A stretch of DNA of 64,000 nucleotides from Porticoccus sp950063125. Lineage in GTDB: Bacteria > Pseudomonadota > Gammaproteobacteria > Pseudomonadales > Porticoccaceae. Shown piece by piece: positions 35,976 to 44,098 of the stretch. Both the position numbers and the translations under genes were made by a program. Numbering within the stretch: the stretch's first letter is position 1; each line of letters starts with the position of its first letter. The notes beneath the pieces were generated by a model. That model saw only the letters and a list, made by a program, of their open reading frames with translations, did no database searches and had not been told where the DNA came from. Location of the stretch: NCBI RefSeq assembly GCF_963973895.1, contig NZ_CAXBBF010000001.1. One strand, written 5' to 3'.

Positions 35976-36684
35976 CCCAGAGCTTTTCTCTCAACACCGG
36001 GTCCTGTTCTTTCATGGCTGCCTCACGGATCTGGCGGGCCACAATGTCGTCGTCGCGACCATCGGGAATATTTGCAGGAACCGTACTGCCTCCACTGCGA
36101 CCGATGATTGCACCGTCTCCACCGTAGGTGGTGGCTTGTCCCGATGGCGGTTCGCTGGCGCCGTCCGGGCCACTGGCTTCTCCATCCCCGGGCCTCCCTA
36201 ATGGGCCGCCCCCGAGCTCCTCGGTGATATCGGCCTCTTCAAACAGGGGCCCTCCCGCGCCGGCGGTTGCGCCTTCACTGTCGCTGTCCTGTTCCCGCTC
36301 GGCAGCGGCGGCCCTTGCATCCACGATCATATCGTCAAATTCGGCCATGGAGGCATCCAGCTGTTGATCAAGAACCGCAATTTCTTCATCTGTGCTGAGG
36401 GCGCCACCCGGGGGAGGCGGTGCCTGGCTTGCAGGACTACCCTGATCGGGGTTGGCTTCACTCATTTCGCTGGGCTCGCTGGTGTCACTGGACTGGCTCG
36501 CGCCTGTTGTCGAAGCGGTTTCCGGCGGACTGTCCTGCTCGCTGGTCTCCTCTGTCGCCGGGGACTGGGCTTGCGGTTGTGGTGGCTGCTGCGATTGCGC
36601 GGTGGGGGACTGGGTCGGACTCTGACACCCCGCCGCACCGAGCAGGCCAACGCTGAGTAGAATTATGAGAAATGATCGATTCAT
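35944..36684 (-). CDS. Pro/Gln/Glu-rich lipoprotein
   Basis: A 246-residue lipoprotein: signal (SFLIILLSVGLLGAAGC, lipobox Cys near residue 20), then a disordered chain of Pro, Gln, Ser and Glu residues, with a more ordered end (PDGRDDDIVARQIREAAMKEQDPVLREKLWDEYRKYKEGR). Low-complexity mature regions of this kind often bridge outer membrane and peptidoglycan. It follows the TPR/TonB-end gene by ten bases. Confidence 0.8.
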   Translation of the reverse strand: MNRSFLIILLSVGLLGAAGCQSPTQSPTAQSQQPPQPQAQSPATEETSEQDSPPETASTTGASQSSDTSEPSEMSEANPDQGSPASQAPPPPGGALSTDEEIAVLDQQLDASMAEFDDMIVDARAAAAEREQDSDSEGATAGAGGPLFEEADITEELGGGPLGRPGDGEASGPDGASEPPSGQATTYGGDGAIIGRSGGSTVPANIPDGRDDDIVARQIREAAMKEQDPVLREKLWDEYRKYKEGR

Positions 36685-36694
36685 CAGTGGCAGA

Positions 36695-38140
36695 CTACTG
36701 TATCAGGACCTTGACCGGCAATGCTTCGGTTGGCACGGGCTGGCCATTGTCGAAGCGCGGTCTGAATCTGGTATCAATAATGGTTTTTCTTGCCCGACTT
36801 TCCAGCCCATCGCCGTCTTCCGGGTAAATGCTTAATGTCGTGATTTTGCGGGGTTGGCCTTTTTTGGAGATATCAACGGAAAGCATCACATAGGCTGCAG
36901 GTATTGACGGATTGGTCACAGCTTTCGTGATGTCAGGCGTTGGGGTTTCCGGTTGTTCTGGTGAGGGTTCGGCAGGGGTGGTCTGGTCCGTGACCACGGA
37001 TTCGGTCGTCATGATGCCCGAATCGATCGGCCTGGGCAGCATTTTCGGCTCACCCAGCAACGCGGTAATCAGTGCCGTGTCATTTGTTTGTTGCAAGACG
37101 CGGTAGGCTTGTTGGTAGGCGTCAATGGCCGGGCCGGTCAGATTGAATAGCATCAGCCAATCGCCGGTTTTGATATAACCGTTGGCTTTATCGGCCGCTG
37201 ATGCCGTGGGATCCTGTTCCAGGATATCGATCATTCTGGCATTCGCCCGGCGACCGTTCTGAAAATAGTTTTTGTTGAGAAAGGGGTCGTCGGCCACCCA
37301 GCGCGCCTGCTGAAACCGCTCAGACAGGAGGTCTGTATTCTCCCAACTATTGGCGAATTTTTTCTGATGCCTGTCGAGGTAGTAGTCCGTCATTGCGGAG
37401 TTGTACAGCAGCCCGGTCATGCTGAGATGATCCTCGCCATGTTGCTTTGCGGTGATGGCTAAGGCCTGATTGTAGACGCCATGGGCAATATTCAGATGGT
37501 AAATATCGTCTCTGCGCCCCCGGGCATTGTAGGCCCGCAAGTGCCATTGGCCGATTTCGTCCAGCAGCGGGAGCGTGCGGGGATCATCGGCACCATAGGT
37601 TTTGCGGTGCAGCCAGAGTAGTTTCTGGTAGGCTTCGGCGGCTTCAGTGATGAACCCGAGCTGGATGTGGGCATTGATAATGCCGCGCAACATCGGTTCC
37701 TGGGAGAGGCTGTAAACGCCGTTGTTAACGCGATTCACGTACATGGCATGACGGAAGGCCTGAATAGCCTCCTCCAGACGGTTCTGGCGCTGCAGGGTAT
37801 TGCCCAGCGCAAAAGTCAACTCGGACAATTCCGGATCAAAGGGGCCGACTAGTGCTTCGCGCCGGTCAATAGCCGACTGGTAATCGGCAATAATCTGCGC
37901 GGCTTCGGCGGCTTCGGCGGCTTCGGTTGGTTGGAGGTCGGACTTTTCTGTCTGAACAGTGGTTTCATCGTGAGCCGGGCCACTCTGAATAGCCAGGCGG
38001 GGTTCGTGTTGCTCAGTGCCCTGTTCAACAGTGCCTTTTTTTGGTGGGTCAGCCGGGGTATCAGCTTGAGCAGCGGGCAGACTGCCAAAGGTAAGCAGTA
38101 GCATCAACGCGCCGGTAGTATATTTCAGTGGATACCCCAT
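36695..38140 (-). CDS. Secreted TPR protein with TonB-like C-terminal domain
   Basis: A 481-residue protein from ATG 38140, where a signal peptide begins directly (GYPLKYTTGALMLLLTFGSLPAAQA); 29 codons upstream are open but have no ribosome site. TPR-like helices run about 110-330 (EAIQAFRHAMYVNRVNNG, EAAEAYQKLLWLHRKTYGAD, IDAYQQAYRVLQQTND). The last ~90 residues are TonB_C-like (YVMLSVDISKKGQPRKI ... IIDTRFRPRFDNGQPV), as in energy-coupled proteins. It is the likely first gene of the operon and is preceded by more than 130 bases up to the divergent AEC gene. Confidence 0.85.
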   Translation of the reverse strand: MGYPLKYTTGALMLLLTFGSLPAAQADTPADPPKKGTVEQGTEQHEPRLAIQSGPAHDETTVQTEKSDLQPTEAAEAAEAAQIIADYQSAIDRREALVGPFDPELSELTFALGNTLQRQNRLEEAIQAFRHAMYVNRVNNGVYSLSQEPMLRGIINAHIQLGFITEAAEAYQKLLWLHRKTYGADDPRTLPLLDEIGQWHLRAYNARGRRDDIYHLNIAHGVYNQALAITAKQHGEDHLSMTGLLYNSAMTDYYLDRHQKKFANSWENTDLLSERFQQARWVADDPFLNKNYFQNGRRANARMIDILEQDPTASAADKANGYIKTGDWLMLFNLTGPAIDAYQQAYRVLQQTNDTALITALLGEPKMLPRPIDSGIMTTESVVTDQTTPAEPSPEQPETPTPDITKAVTNPSIPAAYVMLSVDISKKGQPRKITTLSIYPEDGDGLESRARKTIIDTRFRPRFDNGQPVPTEALPVKVLIQ

Positions 38141-38277
38141 AGTGAAAAGCCCAGTAATGCTAGCGGTCTTAGAGATGGCTGGCAGGTGAAAGTTCCTTGC
38201 GGTATGTTGCACTTTCATGCGCTGCACAGGTGCAGTATAACGCCGTGGACAGATGAATCATCGGGGATCAACAAATA

Positions 38278-39168
38278 ATGTTTCTGGCTCTCTGGAATGT
38301 GATGGCGCCGGTATTGATCGCCATCACCATTGGTTATTGCTGGGGCCGCTCCCAGGTGCCTTACGCCGCAGAATTTGTCACCCGTGCTGTGATGAATATC
38401 GGTGCGCCCTGTCTGGTGGTCTCCGCGATCAGTCGATCGGAGATTTCAGGGTCGGAGTTTGCCGAGGTTGCCGGTGCCGCGGCACTTGTGCTGGCAGGTA
38501 CAGCACTGCTGGGTTGGGGGGCCATTCGTGCCACTGGTGGCGATATCCGGGCGCTGCTGCCATCGGTGACGTTTCCCAACAATGGCAATATGGGGTTGCC
38601 GCTTTGCCTGTTTGCCTTTGGCCAGGAAGGGCTGGCGCTGGCGGTGGGCTTTTTCATCGTACAGATGACTGCCATGATGGTATTTGGCATCCCGCTGCTC
38701 GACAGGCAATCCGGCAATATCTGGTCAATATTGAAAGGCTTTGCCTTTCAGCCGTTGATATTGTCGGTCATTATTGGACTCGTTCTTCTGGTGGGTAATA
38801 TCGCACTGCCGCAATGGCTTGACCGGTCTGTCGAACTGCTGGCCGGGTTCACCATTCCACTGATGCTGATCACGCTGGGTGTTTCCCTCTCTACGCTGAG
38901 CACGTCGGGATGGTGGCGGAGTCTGGGTTACTCGACGCTGCGAATTGGCGGTGGTCTGGTGATCGCCTGGTTGGTGGTCGAGTGGCTGGATATCACCGGC
39001 ACTGCCCGGGGTGTGGTGCTGCTGCAGGCCATTATGCCAGCGGCAGTATTCAATTATCTGCTGGCCCTGAAGTATGACCAGGAGCCGACCGCAGTGGCGG
39101 GTATTGTCGTGGCCTCCACGGTCATGGCGCTGGTAGCGGTGCCAGTGCTGTTGGCCGTGTTGTTATAA
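38278..39168 (+). CDS. AEC family transporter
   Basis: A 296-residue membrane protein with about ten helices in two inverted halves, belonging to the auxin efflux carrier/bile acid transporter-like family (Mem_trans). Family signs are the paired N-terminal helix motif (MFLALWNVMAPVLIAITIGYCWG) and the conserved TFPNNGNMGLPLCLFAFG with Asn/Gly break, mirrored by the C-terminal LLQAIMPAAVFNYLLALKY. Substrates in bacteria are small organic acids. It stands 13 bases before the CoA-transferase gene, which suggests a shared organic-acid task. The frame's divergent start lies 137 bases from the envelope operon. Confidence 0.9.
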   Translation: MFLALWNVMAPVLIAITIGYCWGRSQVPYAAEFVTRAVMNIGAPCLVVSAISRSEISGSEFAEVAGAAALVLAGTALLGWGAIRATGGDIRALLPSVTFPNNGNMGLPLCLFAFGQEGLALAVGFFIVQMTAMMVFGIPLLDRQSGNIWSILKGFAFQPLILSVIIGLVLLVGNIALPQWLDRSVELLAGFTIPLMLITLGVSLSTLSTSGWWRSLGYSTLRIGGGLVIAWLVVEWLDITGTARGVVLLQAIMPAAVFNYLLALKYDQEPTAVAGIVVASTVMALVAVPVLLAVLL

Positions 39169-39181
39169 CTGGGAGAAAGCT

Positions 39182-40375
39182 GTGACTGAGATGAAGCCGT
39201 TGTCGGGATACCGGGTGATCGAACTCGGCCAATTATTGGCCGGTCCCTTCGCCGGGGCGTTGCTGGCCTATTTCGGGGCTGAAGTGATCAAGATTGAACC
39301 GCCGGGGAAAGGCGACCCACTGCGCAACTGGCGGGTGGTCAGGGACGGCACATCCCTGTGGTGGCGAAGTCTCGGACGCAACAAGAAATGTATTACCCTG
39401 GATTTGAAGACGGCGCGGGGGCGGCAGTTGGCAAAGCAGCTGATCGACGGGGCCGATGTGGTGATCGAGAATTTCCGGCCGGGGGTTATGGAAGCCTGGG
39501 AGCTTGGGCCGGAGCAATTCAGACAGTCCAATCCCGGTTTGGTCTACACCCGTATTTCCGGCTACGGCCAGACCGGCCCCTATGCAAACAGGCCCGGTTT
39601 TGCCTCGGTGTGTGAAGGGATCAGTGGCTTTCGTTATTTGAATGGCTTTCCCGGCGAGGCCCCCGTGCGACCCAATCTCAGCATTGGCGACAGTATTGCC
39701 GGGCTGCATGCAGCATTCGGTGTGGCGCTGGCGCTGCTGTCCAGACAGTCCAGCGGAGTGGGACAGGTGGTGGATGTGGCGCTCTACGAGGCGATGTTCA
39801 ATCTGCTGGAGGCGGTGGTGCCGGAATACGATGGCGCCGGTATTATCCGTGAACCCTCCGGTACCACAGTGACCGGCATCGTACCCACCAACACCTACCT
39901 CTGTGCCGATGGCAAATACGTGGTGATCGGCGGCAATGGCGACTCCATCTTCAAACGCTTGATGCTGGCGGCGGGCAGACCGGATCTGGCAGAAGATCCC
40001 CGCTGCGCCGATAATGCTGGCAGGGTGCAGTGCGAGCAGGAGATCGACAGCGCCTTGTCGGCCTGGTGCCGCGAACTTCCCAGTGCAGAACTGCTGGCGT
40101 TGCTGGCCGAGCAGCGGGTCCCTGCAGGACCGATTTATCACGCCGGCGATATGCTGGCGGATCCCCACTTCAATGCGCGGGGCCTGTTTGAGCAGGTGGA
40201 AATCAATGGTGAGCCGCTGAAAATTCCGGCGATGATCCCCCGCCTCAGCGAGACCCCCGGCAATACCAGTTGGCCCGGTTCCGAGGTGGGCAGTCACAAC
40301 GCCGAGGTGTTGGGCGAGCTGTTGGGACTGGATGAAGCTGCCCTGCAGCAGCTAAAGGCAGAGGGTGTTATTTGA
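39182..40375 (+). CDS. Family III CoA-transferase (CaiB/BaiF)
   Basis: A 397-residue enzyme. The N-terminus (LSGYRVIELGQLLAGPFAG), EVIKIEPPGKGDPLRNW, LVYTRISGYGQTGPYANRPGFA and the catalytic Asp in SIGDSIAGLHAAFG are typical of CaiB/BaiF/formyl-CoA transferases, which move CoA between carboxylic acids through an aspartyl-CoA thioester. I prefer GTG 39182 because GGAG is six bases away; an ATG three codons later is also possible. It is preceded by the AEC transporter and followed by a class C26 amidase, so a small carboxylate pathway is likely. The acid is unknown. Confidence 0.95.
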   Translation: MTEMKPLSGYRVIELGQLLAGPFAGALLAYFGAEVIKIEPPGKGDPLRNWRVVRDGTSLWWRSLGRNKKCITLDLKTARGRQLAKQLIDGADVVIENFRPGVMEAWELGPEQFRQSNPGLVYTRISGYGQTGPYANRPGFASVCEGISGFRYLNGFPGEAPVRPNLSIGDSIAGLHAAFGVALALLSRQSSGVGQVVDVALYEAMFNLLEAVVPEYDGAGIIREPSGTTVTGIVPTNTYLCADGKYVVIGGNGDSIFKRLMLAAGRPDLAEDPRCADNAGRVQCEQEIDSALSAWCRELPSAELLALLAEQRVPAGPIYHAGDMLADPHFNARGLFEQVEINGEPLKIPAMIPRLSETPGNTSWPGSEVGSHNAEVLGELLGLDEAALQQLKAEGVI

Positions 40376-40442
40376 CAGTGCAAACGAGAAGTGCAAACAA
40401 GGTGTGGTGGATTGTCCACACGCAATTCAGGAGTAGGTGAAC

Positions 40443-41225
40443 ATGGCTGGACACTGGCCAGTGGTGGGTATTCCCTGTGATGTGGTGATGCAGGGGCTGC
40501 ACCCCTTTCATGGCAGCGGCGAAAAATATATCAACGCTCTGGCCCATGGTGCCGGCGTCAGACCGGTGCTGCTGCCGGCGGTGGGTGCCGGTCGGGATCT
40601 GCATTCCCTTGCGGACATCTGTGCCCCGGATGAGGTGCTGGACTCGCTGGATGGGCTGTTTCTCACGGGCAATATTTCCAACGTGAACCCGCAGTACTAT
40701 GGTCAGCCAAGTCGTTCCGGTAACCTGCTGGACCCCCAGCGCGACACCACCGTCCTGCCGTTGATTCGCCGCGCCATCGAACGAAACATCCCGCTCTTTG
40801 CGGTCTGTCGCGGCATGCAGGAACTGAATGTGGCTCTTGGCGGTTCGCTCTATCAGTATGTGCATGAAGTGCCGGGGATGCTCGATCACCGGGAAGACCG
40901 GAGCCTCCCCAGAGAAGGCCAGTACGATTATGCCCACAACATTACCCTGACGCCGGGCGGGTTGTTGGCCACCCTCGCCGGATCCCGGCAAGTGCGGGTC
41001 AACTCTGTTCACGGCCAGGGTGTTCATCGGTTGGCGGCGAGCCTGCAAGTAGAAGCTGTCGCTCCCGATGGGCTGGTGGAAGCTGTGCGGCTGGCCGATT
41101 ACAGCCGCTACGCCGTCGGTGTGCAATTCCATCCCGAGTGGCAATATCCTGAGGATATTTTCTATGCAGCGTTGTTCAGGGCCTTTGGCGATGCAATCCG
41201 CGAGAGACGGGCTGTTTGTAAATAG
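40443..41225 (+). CDS. Class C26 glutamine amidotransferase/gamma-glutamyl hydrolase-like (PuuD type)
   Basis: A 260-residue enzyme. Cys nucleophile in LFAVCRGMQELNVALGGSLYQ, catalytic His in GVQFHPEW and the early GLFLTGN region match peptidase C26/PuuD, which hydrolyses gamma-glutamyl compounds such as gamma-glutamyl-GABA. ATG 40443 has AGGAG nine bases upstream, a better spacing than the in-frame GTG at 40437. It is 67 bases downstream of the CoA-transferase gene. Confidence 0.92.
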   Translation: MAGHWPVVGIPCDVVMQGLHPFHGSGEKYINALAHGAGVRPVLLPAVGAGRDLHSLADICAPDEVLDSLDGLFLTGNISNVNPQYYGQPSRSGNLLDPQRDTTVLPLIRRAIERNIPLFAVCRGMQELNVALGGSLYQYVHEVPGMLDHREDRSLPREGQYDYAHNITLTPGGLLATLAGSRQVRVNSVHGQGVHRLAASLQVEAVAPDGLVEAVRLADYSRYAVGVQFHPEWQYPEDIFYAALFRAFGDAIRERRAVCK

Positions 41226-41233
41226 CTGAAGGG

Positions 41234-41386
41234 TTGAAAGGTCATGGCTGCCTGAACCTTCTGAAATATCGATTGCCGGGTTGGTTTCTCGGTGGACTGA
41301 CCGGGGTTTTGTATGCCTCGCTGATTATTCTGATACTGCTACTTTCCGGCACTGGTGACAGCAGTTTCCGATACCTGGATTTATGA
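41234..41386 (+). CDS. Possible small membrane protein (50 codons)
   Basis: A short frame from TTG 41234 to TGA 41384-41386. It encodes a basic N-terminal stretch, then one hydrophobic helix (WFLGGLTGVLYASLIILILLL) and a polar end (GTGDSSFRYLDL). The helix is convincing but the start is not: no ATG or well-placed ribosome site is visible and the frame sits in a ~200-base gap. It could be a real small membrane protein or the tail of a decayed gene. Confidence 0.25.
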   Translation: MKGHGCLNLLKYRLPGWFLGGLTGVLYASLIILILLLSGTGDSSFRYLDL

Positions 41387-41421
41387 AAACGGTTTGAGCC
41401 CTGCCCTCTCTTCTGGCGGGT

Positions 41422-42507
41422 TTACAGTAACCGCCGCTGTTCAAAAACCGCTTGCCAGTGTGCACCGTCCTTGACGGCTACTTCGGTTTCAAAATAGTGT
41501 TTCATGCGCCGCCGATCGTCCTTGTTGTCTTTCAGGGCTGCCCCGATCAGGAAATGCACCAGATCGCCCATCTCCATCTTGCCATTGCGATAGTAGTAGG
41601 CGTGCACGCCCATGGCGTGGGCCACAGACACGGCCTCTGCGGTTGACATCACAGTGGCTGCCAGTCGGTCGGTACTGCGTCCATCCAGCGTCTGCCCGTT
41701 GCGCAGCTCGTGGAAAATCGTCGTCAGCACCTCAATGATCTGGGCATCGGGCTTCACATCGACGCCTGACAGGCGAATCAGTTTTTCCGATTCACTGGCG
41801 ACCACCTCAATTTCGTCCTGCAACTCCCGAATCGGCGGTATGGTTTCGAAGTTCATGCGACGTTTGAGGGCGGCACTCATGGCATTGACGCCCTGGTCCA
41901 GGGAGTTGGACGTGGCAATGATATTAAAGCCTTCACGGGCGAAGAGGACGCCGTTTGTCCGACCGAGTTCAGGTACCAGGATCTGCCGCTCTGACATGAT
42001 CGACAGCATGGCATCCTGAATGTGTTGTGGGCAGCGGGCAATTTCTTCGAAACGCACCAGCTGGCCCTCCATCATGCCCTGATAAACCGGGCTTGGAATC
42101 AACGCCTCGATTGTGGGTCCAGTGCTCTTCAATAAGGCTTCGTTCCAGCTGTAGAGAAGTTGGCTGACATTGGTAATGGCCCCGCCCTGAATGGTGAGGA
42201 TGGACTGGCCGGAGATGGCGCTGGCCAATAATTCCGATAGCCAGGATTTAGCCGTGCCCGGTTCGCCGATCAGCATGGCGCCCCGGTTGGTGGCGAGACT
42301 GATAATAATCCGGGTCACCAGTTCCCGTTGGGCGACAAATTTTCGCTGAATGCCCAGCTTGTCATCACCGAGGATGAATTTTTCCACAGCGAATGGAGAC
42401 ATCTTCCAGCCCGGTGGTGCCGGACCCGGGTCCCAGTCGAGCAGTCGTTCCAGTTCGTCCCGGTAGAGGTTCTCGGCGCTGGGCCGCTGTATGGCTTTGT
42501 CATTCAT
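41422..42507 (-). CDS. MoxR-like AAA+ ATPase
   Basis: A 361-residue AAA ATPase. Walker A reads GEPGTAKS, Walker B and sensor regions FEEIARCPQHIQDAMLSIMSERQI, and the arginine-finger area follows RRMNFETIPPI. It resembles MoxR/RavA-like ATPases, chaperones that usually act with VWA proteins; no VWA partner adjoins it. ATG 42507 (MNDKAIQ) follows the GspE gene by ten bases; the longer in-frame extension overlaps that gene and is unlikely. It shares a transcript with the GspE and methyltransferase genes. Confidence 0.9.
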   Translation of the reverse strand: MNDKAIQRPSAENLYRDELERLLDWDPGPAPPGWKMSPFAVEKFILGDDKLGIQRKFVAQRELVTRIIISLATNRGAMLIGEPGTAKSWLSELLASAISGQSILTIQGGAITNVSQLLYSWNEALLKSTGPTIEALIPSPVYQGMMEGQLVRFEEIARCPQHIQDAMLSIMSERQILVPELGRTNGVLFAREGFNIIATSNSLDQGVNAMSAALKRRMNFETIPPIRELQDEIEVVASESEKLIRLSGVDVKPDAQIIEVLTTIFHELRNGQTLDGRSTDRLAATVMSTAEAVSVAHAMGVHAYYYRNGKMEMGDLVHFLIGAALKDNKDDRRRMKHYFETEVAVKDGAHWQAVFEQRRLL

Positions 42508-42517
42508 GATCAATGTC

Positions 42518-44050
42518 TCAGGAGGGTTTTTCCCACTGCCAGCGGGCTTCGGGAGCCATCCGCTCGGCCGGGAGAATACGGGGTAATTCGGAGAGTGGGA
42601 TGTTGCCCTGGATAACGTGGTCCAGCGCACTGTCGCGCATGGTTACCAGTCCGCAGTCCAGTGCCAGTTTGCGCAGTTCCCCCACGGGAATCTGGCGGGC
42701 GATGGCATTGCGCAGCTCCGGGTCGATGTGCAGGTATTCCACAACCCCCATGCGGCCGTGGGTGCCGGTGTCATTGCACTGTTCACAACCCTTGCCGATA
42801 AAGGAGCGGAAACTGTGGGGGATGCCATCGGGAAACACCTCCTGAAGAATTGCCTCATCCGGCTCAGCCGGAACCCGGCAGTTGAGGCAAATACGTTTTG
42901 CCAGCCGCTGGGCGATTACCGCCAGCAGTTCACTGGCCAGAGAGTTCGGATGAACACCCAGGTCATAGAGCCGTTGCATGGCGTCGACAGCATCGTTGCA
43001 GTGGAGCGTAGAGAGCACCACATGGCCAGTTTGAGAGGCCCGCATGGCTTCGACAGCGGTTTCGTTGTCACGTATTTCACCCACCAGGATCACATCCGGA
43101 TCCTGGCGGACGAAAGAGCGCATGGCATCGGCAAAGCTGAAGCCGATCTCCGGCCTGACCCGTGTTTGCTGGATGTTGGTGATGGAGTATTCGATCGGGT
43201 CTTCCACGGTAATCACTTTTCGGGTGCCATCATCGGCCAGTAACTGCAGGCCGGCATACAGTGTGGTGCTTTTGCCCGATCCGGTGGGACCAACCACCAG
43301 TACCAGACCTGCAGGGTTGCGCAGTAATCGCCGATAGTTGTCGGCAATGGTGCTGGACAGCCCGAGTTTATCGATGCTGATCAGCTCTGAATTCTGCGGC
43401 AACAGGCGGATCACCACGTGCTCGGCGTGCAATGAGGGCTGTACCTGAATTCGCAAATCGAACAGGGCGTCCCCCACCCGCAACCGCGAACGGCCACCCT
43501 GGGGCAGACGGCGTTCGGCGATATTCAGGTCGGCGCGGAGCTTGATCACATTGATCAGACCGCGCAGTTCGCCGGGAGTAATCTCGTAGTGCGGCAGGTC
43601 GCGCAGTTCACCATCCACCCGCAGGCGAATTCTCACAGTGCGATGATACTGCTCAATGTGCAGATCACTGGCGCGCTCGGCCACGGCATTGAGCAACATG
43701 GCTTCAAACAGCGAGATCAGATGGGCGCCCACTTCCGGCTTGGCCCTGCCCAGCAGATCCTGGTCTTTCTCCGCAAGGACCTTTTCCTCATAGTCGGGCA
43801 GGGGGGTGGTGTGAGCCTGGACCGAGAGGTCAGTGGCGGACCAGAGACGTCTGAAGTCTGTGGGTGTGACCAGAATTTTTACCAGTTTGTGCCGAGGGAA
43901 AACCTGCTGAATTTCATCCATCGAGGCATCCGGATCACTGGTGGCGACCCGCAGCGTATCGTGATCGGTGAACAGGGGGATGAGGCGGTGATGATCGAGA
44001 AAGGCCTGGGAAAACCGGTTGAAAATGGCGGGATCCAGGCGCCTGAGCAA
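42518..44050 (-). CDS. Type II secretion/type IV pilus ATPase (GspE/PilB family), N-terminal domain interrupted
   Basis: A ~510-residue ATPase. Walker A GPTGSGKST, Asp box and Walker B VEDPIEYS and VILVGEIRDNET, and a tetra-Cys zinc motif (ICLNC ... GCEQCNDTG) place it in GspE/PilB. The first residues (RLDPAIFNRFSQAFLDHHRLIPLF) are the end of an MshEN (GspE_N) domain whose beginning is missing. The frame is open upstream to a TAG at 44099-44101, 51 bases before TTG 44050. The same frame beyond that TAG is the C-terminal end of the methyltransferase gene. No pilin or other secretion gene is present. Initiation at TTG 44050 is tentative. Confidence 0.85.
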   Translation of the reverse strand: MLRRLDPAIFNRFSQAFLDHHRLIPLFTDHDTLRVATSDPDASMDEIQQVFPRHKLVKILVTPTDFRRLWSATDLSVQAHTTPLPDYEEKVLAEKDQDLLGRAKPEVGAHLISLFEAMLLNAVAERASDLHIEQYHRTVRIRLRVDGELRDLPHYEITPGELRGLINVIKLRADLNIAERRLPQGGRSRLRVGDALFDLRIQVQPSLHAEHVVIRLLPQNSELISIDKLGLSSTIADNYRRLLRNPAGLVLVVGPTGSGKSTTLYAGLQLLADDGTRKVITVEDPIEYSITNIQQTRVRPEIGFSFADAMRSFVRQDPDVILVGEIRDNETAVEAMRASQTGHVVLSTLHCNDAVDAMQRLYDLGVHPNSLASELLAVIAQRLAKRICLNCRVPAEPDEAILQEVFPDGIPHSFRSFIGKGCEQCNDTGTHGRMGVVEYLHIDPELRNAIARQIPVGELRKLALDCGLVTMRDSALDHVIQGNIPLSELPRILPAERMAPEARWQWEKPS

Positions 44051-44098
44051 AATTTCGACATTGCCCAGCTCCAGATTATAGCGTTTGGCCAGAGAACG

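Noticed and set aside
39233..40297. 354-codon minus-strand frame inside the CoA-transferase
   Set aside because: Antisense shadow; the plus-strand gene has all family motifs.
40368..41144. 258-codon minus-strand frame over the C26 gene
   Set aside because: Antisense to a convincing amidotransferase with its own start and stop.
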